Part shown: piece after piece, positions 1 through 5,601 of the stretch
Layout: every line of letters starts with the position of its first letter
Position numbering within the stretch: position 1 is the first letter of the stretch
NCBI GenBank assembly: GCA_004299215.1
Contig: SCTD01000236.1
Coordinates: 1-9,556, forward strand
Direction: 5' to 3'
DNA length: 9,556 nucleotides
Source: Frankiales bacterium
Lineage (GTDB): Bacteria > Actinomycetota > Actinomycetes > Mycobacteriales > SCTD01
Program-made: the position numbers and the translations under genes
Notes under the pieces: generated by a model
Database searches by the model: none
Seen by the model: only the letters and a program-made list of their open reading frames with translations
What the model was told of the DNA's origin: nothing

Positions 1-19
1 CCCTGCTCGCGAGCCAGCG

Positions 20-898
20 GTGAGCGCCCTCCAGCTGTCGGGCGCGATCCCCCTGCAGCGCAGGCTGATCGACCTCGGACAGGCGCTCCGGCCGCCCGCG
101 CCGGCGTCGGATGGGGTGGCCGCGATGTTCGAGGCGGAGCTCCGGCTGGGTCTCGAGGCCGCGGACGAGAACCGGGCGTACGACGCGGCCCGCGCGCTGC
201 ACCGCCGCACCGGCGACCTGGCCCGCTGCCACCGGGCCGTCGCGAGGGTGCTGGCCGGCGTCGGCGCCGCATGGGCCGCGGGCGAGTGCTCCATCGCGCA
301 GGAGCACCGCGTGTCGTCAACCGCGGCCGCCGTGCTGCATCGGCTCCGGCCGGCCTCGCCGCCGGCCGACGCGCCGCGGGTGGTGCTCGCCGTGCCACCC
401 GGTGAGCGGCACCAGCTCTCGCTCAAGAGCCTGGCCCAGCTGCTGCGCGACGCCGGGCACGCCGCCGACGTCGTCGGCGACCTGCCGGCGGACGAGCTCG
501 CCGAGGTCGCGCGCGGTGCGGCTGCGGTCGTGCTCAGCGTGCACGTCCGCAGCGCCGCCACCGCCGGACTCGTGGCGGCGGTGCGCCGCGCTCATCCCGC
601 CTGCCTGATCGTCGTCGGCGGACCGGCCGCGTCGCCGGGGCTGCACGCCGACCTGGTCACCAGCGACGTCACGGTGCTGCTGTCGGCCCTCGATCGACGC
701 GGCTGCCCGCTCAGCGAGCGCGAGCTGGAGGCGCTGTCGTGCGTCGCCGACGGCCTCACCAACGTCGAGGCCGCGGAGGCGCTCGGCGTTGCCCCCGGGA
801 CCGTGAAGAGCCACCTGGACCACGTCTTCGTCAAGACCGGCACGACGGGCCGGGCCGCGGCCGTGGCGCTCGCGCTGCGCCGCGGCTGGATCTGCTGA
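20..898 (+). CDS. B12-binding LuxR-family regulator, probable light sensor
   Basis: The protein has 292 residues. Residues about 35-110 look like the helical cap of B12-binding regulators and contain W85 and E95-H96, an exact W-x9-EH motif, which in CarH/LitR contacts the adenosyl group of adenosylcobalamin. Residues about 119-225 look like a Rossmann-type B12 domain: E129-R-H131 fits the lower-axial His motif (with Ser134 where Gly is usual), SVH lies at 173-175 and GG at 200-201. Residues 231-292 are a LuxR/GerE helix-turn-helix (LSERELEAL, then TVKSHL). Known CarH proteins carry an N-terminal MerR DNA-binding domain; here the DNA-binding domain is C-terminal and of LuxR type. Inferred role: cytoplasmic transcription regulator responding to light or B12. 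The GTG start at 20 is provisional, because the frame is open to the window edge with no stop and no clear ribosome site; ATG at 125 is an alternative. Targets are unknown. Confidence 0.85.
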   Translation: MSALQLSGAIPLQRRLIDLGQALRPPAPASDGVAAMFEAELRLGLEAADENRAYDAARALHRRTGDLARCHRAVARVLAGVGAAWAAGECSIAQEHRVSSTAAAVLHRLRPASPPADAPRVVLAVPPGERHQLSLKSLAQLLRDAGHAADVVGDLPADELAEVARGAAAVVLSVHVRSAATAGLVAAVRRAHPACLIVVGGPAASPGLHADLVTSDVTVLLSALDRRGCPLSERELEALSCVADGLTNVEAAEALGVAPGTVKSHLDHVFVKTGTTGRAAAVALALRRGWIC

Positions 899-958
899 GG
901 CGCCTGTACGGTCGAGGCAGACGTCGGGCACCGGTCCGGCGCGAGCCACGGAGGTCCG

Positions 959-1249
959 ATGAGCACCACGCCGGCAGAGCCTGCCGGGTCGCTGACCTTC
1001 GACCTGCGCGGGCTGGTCTGGGGCATCGAGAGCGAGGTCGCGCAGATCACCGGGCTGTGCCGGCGGATCGACGAGCACGTGCGCGCGGTCAACCTCGCGC
1101 GGGCCGAGGCGGCGCAGCGGCTGAGCGACCTCGACGAGCTCGTCGCCGCGGCGGAGCACCCCTCTCTGCGGGCCTGGCTCGAGACGGCGGCGGCCGCTCC
1201 GCTGCCGCAGGTCAACGAGGTCTTCCCCGACCGGCTCTACACGGACTGA
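959..1249 (+). CDS. Small helical protein, paralogue of the gene at 3722-4159
   Basis: This is a 96-residue soluble protein of a family I do not recognise. The ATG is preceded by GGAGG at 950-954, which fixes the start. Residues 16-94 align without gaps to the C-terminal 79 residues of the minus-strand protein at 3722-4159, with about 46 identities by hand count. Shared blocks are LRGLV-x-GIE, ITGL, RAEA, LPQV and the ending FP-x-R-x-Y. The domain looks all-helical, probably two amphipathic helices (16-45 and 47-80) that could form a coiled coil, followed by a conserved short tail. There is no signal peptide, membrane segment or Cys/His cluster. It lies 60 bp after the B12-LuxR gene and 75 bp before a membrane protein on the same strand, so it may be co-transcribed with either. 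A partner or assembly role is possible but not shown. Confidence 0.85.
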   Translation: MSTTPAEPAGSLTFDLRGLVWGIESEVAQITGLCRRIDEHVRAVNLARAEAAQRLSDLDELVAAAEHPSLRAWLETAAAAPLPQVNEVFPDRLYTD

Positions 1250-1292
1250 TCGGACATAGCGGCGAACCGCCTCCGGTGAGCCGTTCGGGGAC

Positions 1293-1311
1293 GCAGGCTG
1301 GGAGCCCCTGC
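1293..1311 (+). promoter_or_regulatory. Bulged hairpin just upstream of a ribosome site
   Basis: GCA(1293-1295) can pair with TGC(1309-1311), and GGCT(1296-1299) with AGCC(1303-1306), with two bulged C residues. The hairpin ends 3 nt before the GGAGG (1315-1319) of the membrane protein gene at 1325. It might slow translation or act as a weak attenuator, but it is short and could be chance in GC-rich DNA. Confidence 0.25.
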
Positions 1312-1324
1312 CCCGGAGGTCGCC

Positions 1325-1954
1325 GTGCTGCTGGCCGGATCCGCCGACCTGACGGCGCACGGCGCGCACTCCGCGATCGTGGCCGCCGGGCTCTGCCTGC
1401 TCGTCGTCCTGCTGCGCCCCGCGCCCGCTGCGCCGAACGCGCTCGCGGTGGCGCGGCTGCGCCGCGCGGCCCGCTCCGGGCGCCTGGTCGAGGTCGCGAC
1501 CCGGCAGGCCCTCGCGGTGCGGGAGCGGGTGCGTCCCGACCCTGCCCTGCGCGCCGCCGCGGTGGGGAGCGTGGCCGCGGCGTGGATCCACGCGCTGGTC
1601 GCCGGTGACCACCTGGCGACCTCGGCGGCGACGGGCGGGTTCTTCCTGGTCGCCGCCCTCGCGCAGACCGCGTGGGCAGCCGCGCTCCTGCTGCGCCCGT
1701 CGTACACCGTCCTGGTCGCAGGGTGCGCCGGACACCTGGCGATGGTCGGCATCTGGCTGGCCAGCCGCACGATCGGTGCGCAGGCCGTCGGTGTCGTCGA
1801 CGCGCTCGCCGTGACGTACGAGCTGCTCGCGGTCGGCGCGGCTGCGCTCGTGCTGCGCCGCCTGACGTCGGAGCCGCTGCCGCCCGACCGGCGGCGCTCC
1901 GCACCGGCGCTCGCCGTCGGAGGCACCGTCGTCCTCGTGCTCGTGGGTCTCTAG
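1325..1954 (+). CDS. Integral membrane protein, about six helices, function unknown
   Basis: The protein has 209 residues. The GTG start is supported by GGAGG at 1315-1319, 5 nt upstream. Hydrophobic segments lie near residues 14-31, 77-94, 103-124, 126-146, 156-177 and 195-209. A basic cytoplasmic-looking loop (44-70, Arg-rich) separates helix 1 from the rest. The central part, GDH at 94-96 followed by a Gly-Phe-Phe segment, AxAQ, and SRTIG at 147-151, resembles a widespread actinobacterial membrane-protein family of unknown function as I recall it; no enzyme motif is visible. The last predicted helix runs right up to the stop codon, so the C-terminus has essentially no tail. The gene ends 23 bp before the next membrane protein (1978), which suggests one operon with the signalling pair at 1978-3725. 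A sensory or scaffold role is inference. Confidence 0.8.
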   Translation: MLLAGSADLTAHGAHSAIVAAGLCLLVVLLRPAPAAPNALAVARLRRAARSGRLVEVATRQALAVRERVRPDPALRAAAVGSVAAAWIHALVAGDHLATSAATGGFFLVAALAQTAWAAALLLRPSYTVLVAGCAGHLAMVGIWLASRTIGAQAVGVVDALAVTYELLAVGAAALVLRRLTSEPLPPDRRRSAPALAVGGTVVLVLVGL

Positions 1955-1977
1955 CGGTGTCGCAGACGGGAGCTGAC

Positions 1978-2565
1978 ATGTGGTGGATCACCGCCTCGGT
2001 GGCCAACGCGCTGGTCGCGGTGGCCTACCTGCTCATCGCGCTCGCGATCGTGCGACCGCTGGTGCGGGCCGGGCAGCTGCGCACCAACCGGCTCGGTGCG
2101 GCGACCGCCGCCATCTTCTTCACCTGCGCCGTCCACCACGGAGCGCACACGCTGCACATGGTGGTGCTGCCCTACCTCGGTCTCGCCGAGGGACAGGGGC
2201 TGGCGATGCGCGCGACCTACAGCTTCCCGAGCGCGACCTGGGACGTGATCTCGGCCGCGGTCGGCATCTACTACTGGACGCTGCGCAGGACCTACGGCTC
2301 GCTCATGGAGGGCGCGAAGCTCTTCGAGGACATGCAGCAGCGGGAGCGGCAGGCGCTGGAGCTCAACGACAACGTGCTGCAGGGCCTCGTCGTCGCGAAG
2401 CTCGCGCTCGACCTCGACGAGCGCGACAAGGCCTACCGCGCGGTGGAGACCGCGATCGCGTCCGCGAGCTCGATGATCACCGAGCTGCTGGGCGTGCAGG
2501 ACGCCCGGTCGCGGCACAGCCTGGTGCGCGGCCGCGCCGCCGACGTGTCGCACGGTGACGGATGA
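1978..2565 (+). CDS. Membrane protein with degenerate HisKA_3-like helix (His to Asn)
   Basis: The protein has 195 residues. ATG at 1978 is preferred because GGGAG lies just upstream (1968-1972) and the hydrophobic part begins immediately; the frame is open further upstream only as overlap with the preceding gene. About three membrane helices lie near 7-29, 40-66 and 86-101, with a His-rich stretch (HHGAHTLH, 53-60). Residues 118-171 form a cytoplasmic helical region with RERQALELNDNVLQGL (122-137). This matches the dimerisation/phospho-acceptor helix of NarL-partner kinases (normally ER..A.ELHD.V.Q.L), but Asn130 replaces the His, and no ATP-binding domain follows. It is therefore predicted to be unable to autophosphorylate, and may be a membrane pseudokinase or dimerising sensor. 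Its stop overlaps the start of the REC-kinase gene as ATGA (2562-2565), which implies translational coupling and a shared job. Confidence 0.85.
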   Translation: MWWITASVANALVAVAYLLIALAIVRPLVRAGQLRTNRLGAATAAIFFTCAVHHGAHTLHMVVLPYLGLAEGQGLAMRATYSFPSATWDVISAAVGIYYWTLRRTYGSLMEGAKLFEDMQQRERQALELNDNVLQGLVVAKLALDLDERDKAYRAVETAIASASSMITELLGVQDARSRHSLVRGRAADVSHGDG

Positions 2566-3725
2566 CCGTCACCACCGACCGGGCGATCCGGGTGCTCGTC
2601 GTCGACGACACCGCGGACCTGCGCTTCCTGCTCCGGATGGCGCTGGGCAGCGAGTCGGACATCGACGTGGTCGGCGAGGCCGGTGACGGGCGCGAGGCGG
2701 TCGAGGCGGCGCGGCGGCACCGACCCGACGTGATGCTGCTCGACCTGGCGATGCCGGTGATGGACGGGTTGGAGGCGCTGCCGCTGGTGCGGGCGGCGAG
2801 CCCGGGGACGCAGGTCGTGATCCTGTCGGGCTTCGAGGCGACGTCGATGGCTGCGTCGGCGTCGGCGGCGGGAGCGGCGGCGTACGTCCAGAAGGGCGCG
2901 GCGCCGGACGTCATCATCGGCTGCGTGCGCAGGGTGGCGCGCCCGGACTCGCCGTTGCCGGTGCAGCGCGCTACTCCGCCTCCCCGGGTACCGGACGACG
3001 ACGACGAGCGCGAGGTGACGCGCCTGCGCGCGGCCATCCGCTCCACGGCGCACGAGCTGCGCAACCCGGTGGCGGCGCTGCTGGGCGCGGCGCAGACGCT
3101 GAGCACCAAGTCCGACCGGCTCCCCGTGCAGACGCGCACCGACCTGCTCGCGGCGATCGACCGGCAGGCGCGCGTGCTGGACCGGTTGACGGCGGACCTG
3201 CTCGCCGCCTCCCGGGCCGAGCTCGGCGTGCTCGAGGTGGAGCCGGAACGGGTGCTGCTGCTGCCGGTGCTGGGTGCGGCCGCGGCCACGTCGTCGTCCG
3301 TCTCCGTCGACTGCCCGCCCGAGCTCGTGGTCGACGTCGACCCGGTCCGGCTCGACCAGATGATCGGGAACCTGCTGACCAACGCGCAGAAGTACGGCGC
3401 CGCACCGATCTGGCTGACCGCGACCGCGCAGGGCGACCTCGTCGCGGTCGAGGTCAGCGACCGCGGGCCGGGAGTGCCCGCGGACTTCCAGCCGATGCTG
3501 TTCCAGCAGTACGCCCGGGCGCGTGGGACGCGTCGCGCGGGCACCGGCATCGGTCTCTACCTCGTACGCACCATCGCCGAGCAGCACGGTGGCTCGGCGT
3601 GGTTCCGGCCGCATCCGAAGGGCGGCGCGGTCTTCGGGTTCTCCGTGCCCCGAGGCCGAGACCCCGAGGACGCCGAACGGCCGGCACCCCGTCCGGGTGC
3701 CGGCCGCTCGATGACGCTGGGCTAG
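2562..3725 (+). CDS. Hybrid response regulator-histidine kinase (REC-HisKA-HATPase)
   Basis: The protein has 387 residues and no membrane segment. Residues 9-125 are a receiver domain: acidic pair D15-D16, phospho-acceptor D61 (LLDLAMP), switch Ser89 and Lys111. Residues 140-150 are an acidic Pro-rich linker. Residues 152-218 are HisKA, with H164 in STAHELRNP. Residues 255-363 are the ATPase: N box N270-LLTN274 followed by AQKYG, G1 box DRGPG (300-304) and G2 box GTGIGL (327-332), all intact. The order, receiver first and kinase second with no DNA-binding output, means its signal must pass to another protein. The start overlaps the upstream pseudokinase stop (ATGA), so that membrane protein is the likely input partner. 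The last 12 or so codons contain a perfect hairpin that may terminate transcription, and the stop lies in the CTAG shared with the convergent gene. Confidence 0.93.
   Translation: MTVTTDRAIRVLVVDDTADLRFLLRMALGSESDIDVVGEAGDGREAVEAARRHRPDVMLLDLAMPVMDGLEALPLVRAASPGTQVVILSGFEATSMAASASAAGAAAYVQKGAAPDVIIGCVRRVARPDSPLPVQRATPPPRVPDDDDEREVTRLRAAIRSTAHELRNPVAALLGAAQTLSTKSDRLPVQTRTDLLAAIDRQARVLDRLTADLLAASRAELGVLEVEPERVLLLPVLGAAAATSSSVSVDCPPELVVDVDPVRLDQMIGNLLTNAQKYGAAPIWLTATAQGDLVAVEVSDRGPGVPADFQPMLFQQYARARGTRRAGTGIGLYLVRTIAEQHGGSAWFRPHPKGGAVFGFSVPRGRDPEDAERPAPRPGAGRSMTLG
3678..3706. terminator. 12-bp perfect hairpin between convergent genes, inside a coding end
   Basis: The arm at 3678-3689 (CGGCCGGCACCC) is perfectly complementary to 3695-3706 with a 5-nt loop. 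It lies inside the plus-strand kinase gene (codons for RPAPRPGAGR) and 15 nt after the stop of the minus-strand gene. For the minus transcript it sits where an intrinsic terminator belongs; for the plus transcript it precedes the stop by about 16 nt. There is no T-run on either side, as is common for actinobacterial terminators. Confidence 0.65.
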
Positions 3726-4159
3726 CCGCCGTAGATGCGGGCGGGGAACTCCTCCTCCACCTGCGGGAGCTGCGGCTGGATGGTGGTGTCGAGGAACGCG
3801 CTGAGGTTGACGTCCTCGGCGGCGGCCTGCAGGTCGTCCAGGTGCAGCAGTCGACGGGTCGCCTCGGCGCGCAGGTCGTTGAGCGCCTTCACGTGCTGGT
3901 CGATCTGGCCGGACAGACCGGTGATCGCCGTGACCTCGTCCTCGATGCCGGTGACCAGGCCGCGCAGCGCGGTCGCGAGAGCGGTGCTCGCCGTGGTGCT
4001 GCTCGACGCGGCGCGCGGCGTGCGGCTCGCTCCGGAACGGCTGGTCGCCTTGCGGGCCGGGGCCTTGCGGGCCGGGGCCTTGCGTCGGCTGGTGCTCTTG
4101 CTACGGCTGCCGGCCTTCTTGGCCGGCGCGGGGGCCGTCTCGGTGGTCGCGTCGCTCAC
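3722..4159 (-). CDS. Histone-H1-like tailed protein, paralogue of 959-1249
   Basis: The protein has 145 residues. The start chosen is GTG at 4159, because GGAGG at 4164-4168 lies 4 nt upstream; the frame is open upstream to 4240 but has no comparable site there. Residues 1-13 are acidic and Thr-rich. Residues 14-51 are a tail rich in Lys, Arg, Ala, Pro and Ser with KAPAR repeats, very like bacterial histone-H1-like and SPKK-type tails that bind DNA. A Ser/Thr/Ala linker follows. Residues 65-143 are the helical domain shared with the 96-residue protein at 959-1249 (about 46 of 79 identical, no gaps). Inferred: a nucleoid-associated or DNA-tethered version of that protein; a role in DNA binding rests only on the tail. 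Its stop overlaps the convergent kinase stop in the palindrome CTAG (3722-3725). The protein's own domain has no name I know. Confidence 0.88.
   Translation of the reverse strand: MSDATTETAPAPAKKAGSRSKSTSRRKAPARKAPARKATSRSGASRTPRAASSSTTASTALATALRGLVTGIEDEVTAITGLSGQIDQHVKALNDLRAEATRRLLHLDDLQAAAEDVNLSAFLDTTIQPQLPQVEEEFPARIYGG
4047..4084 (-). repeat. 15-bp tandem repeat encoding the KAPAR tail
   Basis: GCCTTGCGGGCCGGG occurs at 4047-4061 and 4062-4076, followed by an 8-bp partial copy at 4077-4084. The copies are identical. On the minus strand they encode the repeated Lys-Ala-Pro-Ala-Arg of the histone-like tail. Exact repeats of this kind can change copy number by slippage, which would lengthen or shorten the tail in frame. 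Confidence 0.85.
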
Positions 4160-4163
4160 ATTT

Positions 4164-4168
4164 CCTCC
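4164..4168 (-). promoter_or_regulatory. Ribosome binding site deciding the GTG start at 4159
   Basis: On the minus strand this reads GGAGG, 4 nt before GTG. It is the only strong site near the 5' end of the histone-like gene, and it moves the start 27 codons inside the longest open frame. Confidence 0.75.
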
Positions 4169-4234
4169 ATCGTCGTCGCCGGCTGCGGGGGTGGCGCACC
4201 CGGATGTCAGGAAGATCCTGGCACGTTCGCGCGT

Positions 4235-4252
4235 CGGCATGTCGACGTGCCG
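4235..4252. promoter_or_regulatory. 18-bp near-palindrome upstream of the histone-like gene
   Basis: CGGCATGTCGACGTGCCG is self-complementary at 16 of 18 positions around a GTCGAC centre. It lies 76-93 nt upstream of the GTG of the histone-like gene, in the 150-bp gap after the DUF5985-like operon. A dimeric regulator could bind it. I see no convincing -35/-10 pair close by. Confidence 0.35.
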
Positions 4253-4309
4253 CCGGAAAGGGCGCGCGCGACGGCGTCCCGGTCCGTCCGTTCCTCACCC
4301 GCGGACGAG

Positions 4310-4573
4310 TCAGCGGCGGCGCGGCCCGTAGTTCTTGTCCAGGATGGCGAGCGCGATCAGCACGAAGGTCGCGGCCCGGAGCAGGTAGACCCAGGTGCGG
4401 TACTCCGACGTCTCGTCGAGCGCGACGAGGAGGACGCGGTTGACGGCGAAGACGGCGAACGCCGCGGCGAACACCGCGAACAGCCGGTCCCCGGTGCTCC
4501 TCCAGTACTTCAGGAAGAACAGGGCGACGCCGAGCGACGCGAGCATCGTGGCGCCGTCGAGGAAGTTGCTCAC
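4310..4573 (-). CDS. DUF5985-like small membrane protein (second copy)
   Basis: The protein has 87 residues. The start is GTG at 4573, which overlaps the stop of the upstream gene as GTGA (4573-4570) and has GGGAG upstream; the frame open further upstream is overlap only. Three membrane helices lie near residues 7-22, 29-52 and 61-79, with YWRSTGDRLF (23-32) after helix 1, NRVLL (45-49) in helix 2 and ILDK near the end, then a basic tail. This pattern fits DUF5985 proteins as I recall them; their function is unknown. It has the same length and helix layout as the gene before it, which suggests an old duplication or a heteromeric pair. As the last gene of a three-gene unit with a winged-helix protein, it is likely translated by coupling. 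No catalytic residue is evident. Confidence 0.8.
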   Translation of the reverse strand: MSNFLDGATMLASLGVALFFLKYWRSTGDRLFAVFAAAFAVFAVNRVLLVALDETSEYRTWVYLLRAATFVLIALAILDKNYGPRRR

Positions 4574-4833
4574 CTCGACTCCCAGATCAACCCGAACAGC
4601 AGCACGCTGACCGCAGCCAGACCGGTCGCGCCGCGGAGCACCGACAGGTCGACGTCCTGCAGGATGCTGCGGTCGATCACGAGGATGACGTTGTTGAGGG
4701 CCAGGCCGACGAAGCAGAGCGCGCTCCACAGCAGCAGCCGCACCCGCCCGGCCAGGTAGCTGCGGACAAGCAGCACCGCGCACGCCGTGCTGGTGATGGC
4801 GCACAGCGCGTAGACCAGCGACGGGCCGCTCAC
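4570..4833 (-). CDS. DUF5985-like small membrane protein (first copy)
   Basis: The protein has 87 residues. The GTG start at 4833 overlaps the stop of the winged-helix gene as GTGA (4833-4830), and AGGGA lies upstream. Three helices lie near residues 4-24, 32-52 and 62-84. The segment RVRLLLWSALCFVGLALNN (30-48) is characteristic, and the protein ends in GLIWESR. The paralogue downstream shares the Arg-rich turn, a helix-2 Asn and an 87-residue length, but little exact sequence. Two unequal members in tandem are what I remember of DUF5985 loci, so they may form a hetero-oligomer in the membrane. An open frame runs much further upstream (to 5973), but it is only antisense or overlapping read-through of other genes. 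Role unknown; linked by coupling to the regulator upstream. Confidence 0.8.
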   Translation of the reverse strand: MSGPSLVYALCAITSTACAVLLVRSYLAGRVRLLLWSALCFVGLALNNVILVIDRSILQDVDLSVLRGATGLAAVSVLLFGLIWESR

Positions 4834-5219
4834 GAGTCGCGGTCCCTGCGGAAGAGGAAGGCGTCCGAGAAGCGCTGCGCCGGGTCCTCCTTGGACGTGT
4901 AGACGTGACGCGTCAAGGTCACCCTCCTTCGCGCGTAGCAGTCGGCGACCTGGTCGAGTGTCGCGCGCAACGTGCCGTCCGCGGGTGCGAATCGATAGCC
5001 CTCCCCGACCGACTCGAGCAGGCCCCGTCCGACCAGCGCGTCCAGCCAGGGCTGGATCGACTTGGCCGGCAGGTAGGACTCCCGCGCCAGGCCGTCCAGG
5101 GTCACCGGCTCGCCGTCGGCGGCGCGGACGAGCAGCAGCACCTCGAGCTGCGCCACCGAGAAGATCTGCTCGTCCAGGAACGCGACGACGGCCGGGGGCA
5201 GCGGGTCGGGTGCGGTCAT
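4830..5219 (-). CDS. Winged-helix protein heading the DUF5985-like operon
   Basis: The protein has 129 residues and is soluble. Residues about 20-80 have the pattern of a winged helix: a helix with SVAQLEVLLLV (21-31), a second helix with ARESYLP (45-51), a recognition-like helix IQPWLDALVGRGLL (55-68) and a wing ending in GYRFAPA (74-80). Residues 81-129 form a helical extension with DQVADCYARRR and the ending SDAFLFRRDRDS. I recall similar proteins next to DUF5985 genes in other bacteria, but know no defined function. It could be a transcription regulator of its own operon or a membrane-partnered switch. ATG at 5219 has no good ribosome site; TACGGT on the minus strand 10 nt upstream raises the possibility of a leaderless transcript. 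The stop is fused to the next start (GTGA). Confidence 0.8.
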   Translation of the reverse strand: MTAPDPLPPAVVAFLDEQIFSVAQLEVLLLVRAADGEPVTLDGLARESYLPAKSIQPWLDALVGRGLLESVGEGYRFAPADGTLRATLDQVADCYARRRVTLTRHVYTSKEDPAQRFSDAFLFRRDRDS

Positions 5220-5285
5220 GGCGCGGACAACCGTAGACGCAGTCGTGCAGGTGACCTGGGTCCGGCGGGCTCTGTTGCAGGACCG

Positions 5286-5519
5286 TCACGGACCCGACGC
5301 ACGACCTCCGAAGATGCCCTGGTGCAGATCGGCGTCGCGCTGGTGCGGCACGGGCTGGCAGACGCTGCACAGCCGCCCGCCGTAGCAGGTCGTGCACGGT
5401 GACCGCTCGCCGTTGCGCGCCACCAGCGTGCCGAGTCCCTGACACACCCAGCAGGTGCTGCGCCCCATGCATCCGAGGCAGTCGGAGGCCCGCTCCGAGG
5501 CGAGCAGAACCAGAGCCAT
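5286..5519 (-). CDS. Small zinc-ribbon-like protein with four CxxC motifs
   Basis: The protein has 77 residues from ATG 5519. A TTG at 5570 would give 94 residues; neither start has a well-placed ribosome site, so the 5' end is unsure. In the 94-residue numbering the Cys pairs are C31/C34, C40/C43, C59/C62 and C68/C71. CWVCQGLG (40-47) matches the CxxCxGxG repeat of the DnaJ Cys-rich domain, and CTTCYGG (59-65) is close to it. The four pairs could hold two zinc ions. There is no J domain, membrane segment or enzyme motif, and the C-terminus is disordered-looking. It lies 66 bp upstream of the winged-helix gene on the same strand, and diverges from the secreted M23-like gene. Possible roles are binding an unfolded protein or a metal; neither is shown. 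Confidence 0.65.
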   Translation of the reverse strand: MALVLLASERASDCLGCMGRSTCWVCQGLGTLVARNGERSPCTTCYGGRLCSVCQPVPHQRDADLHQGIFGGRASGP

Positions 5520-5601
5520 GCTGGCTGCTTCGGCTGCCTCCCGGCAACGGCGTTGCTCCGGTTGCAGCAATCTCGATCGGAACCGACCGGAGCGACCTAC
5601 C

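Noticed and set aside
907..912. TACGGT as a -10 box for the gene at 959
   Set aside because: No matching -35 box is found at a usual distance, so I did not list it as a promoter.
317..1735. Long minus-strand open frame (472 codons) opposite the first genes
   Set aside because: It is antisense to three genes with better starts, domains and ribosome sites. Its Arg/Gly-rich translation is typical of a GC-rich shadow frame.
2433..3614. Long minus-strand open frame opposite the REC-kinase gene
   Set aside because: The plus strand encodes an intact receiver and kinase with all motifs. The antisense product has no recognisable domain.
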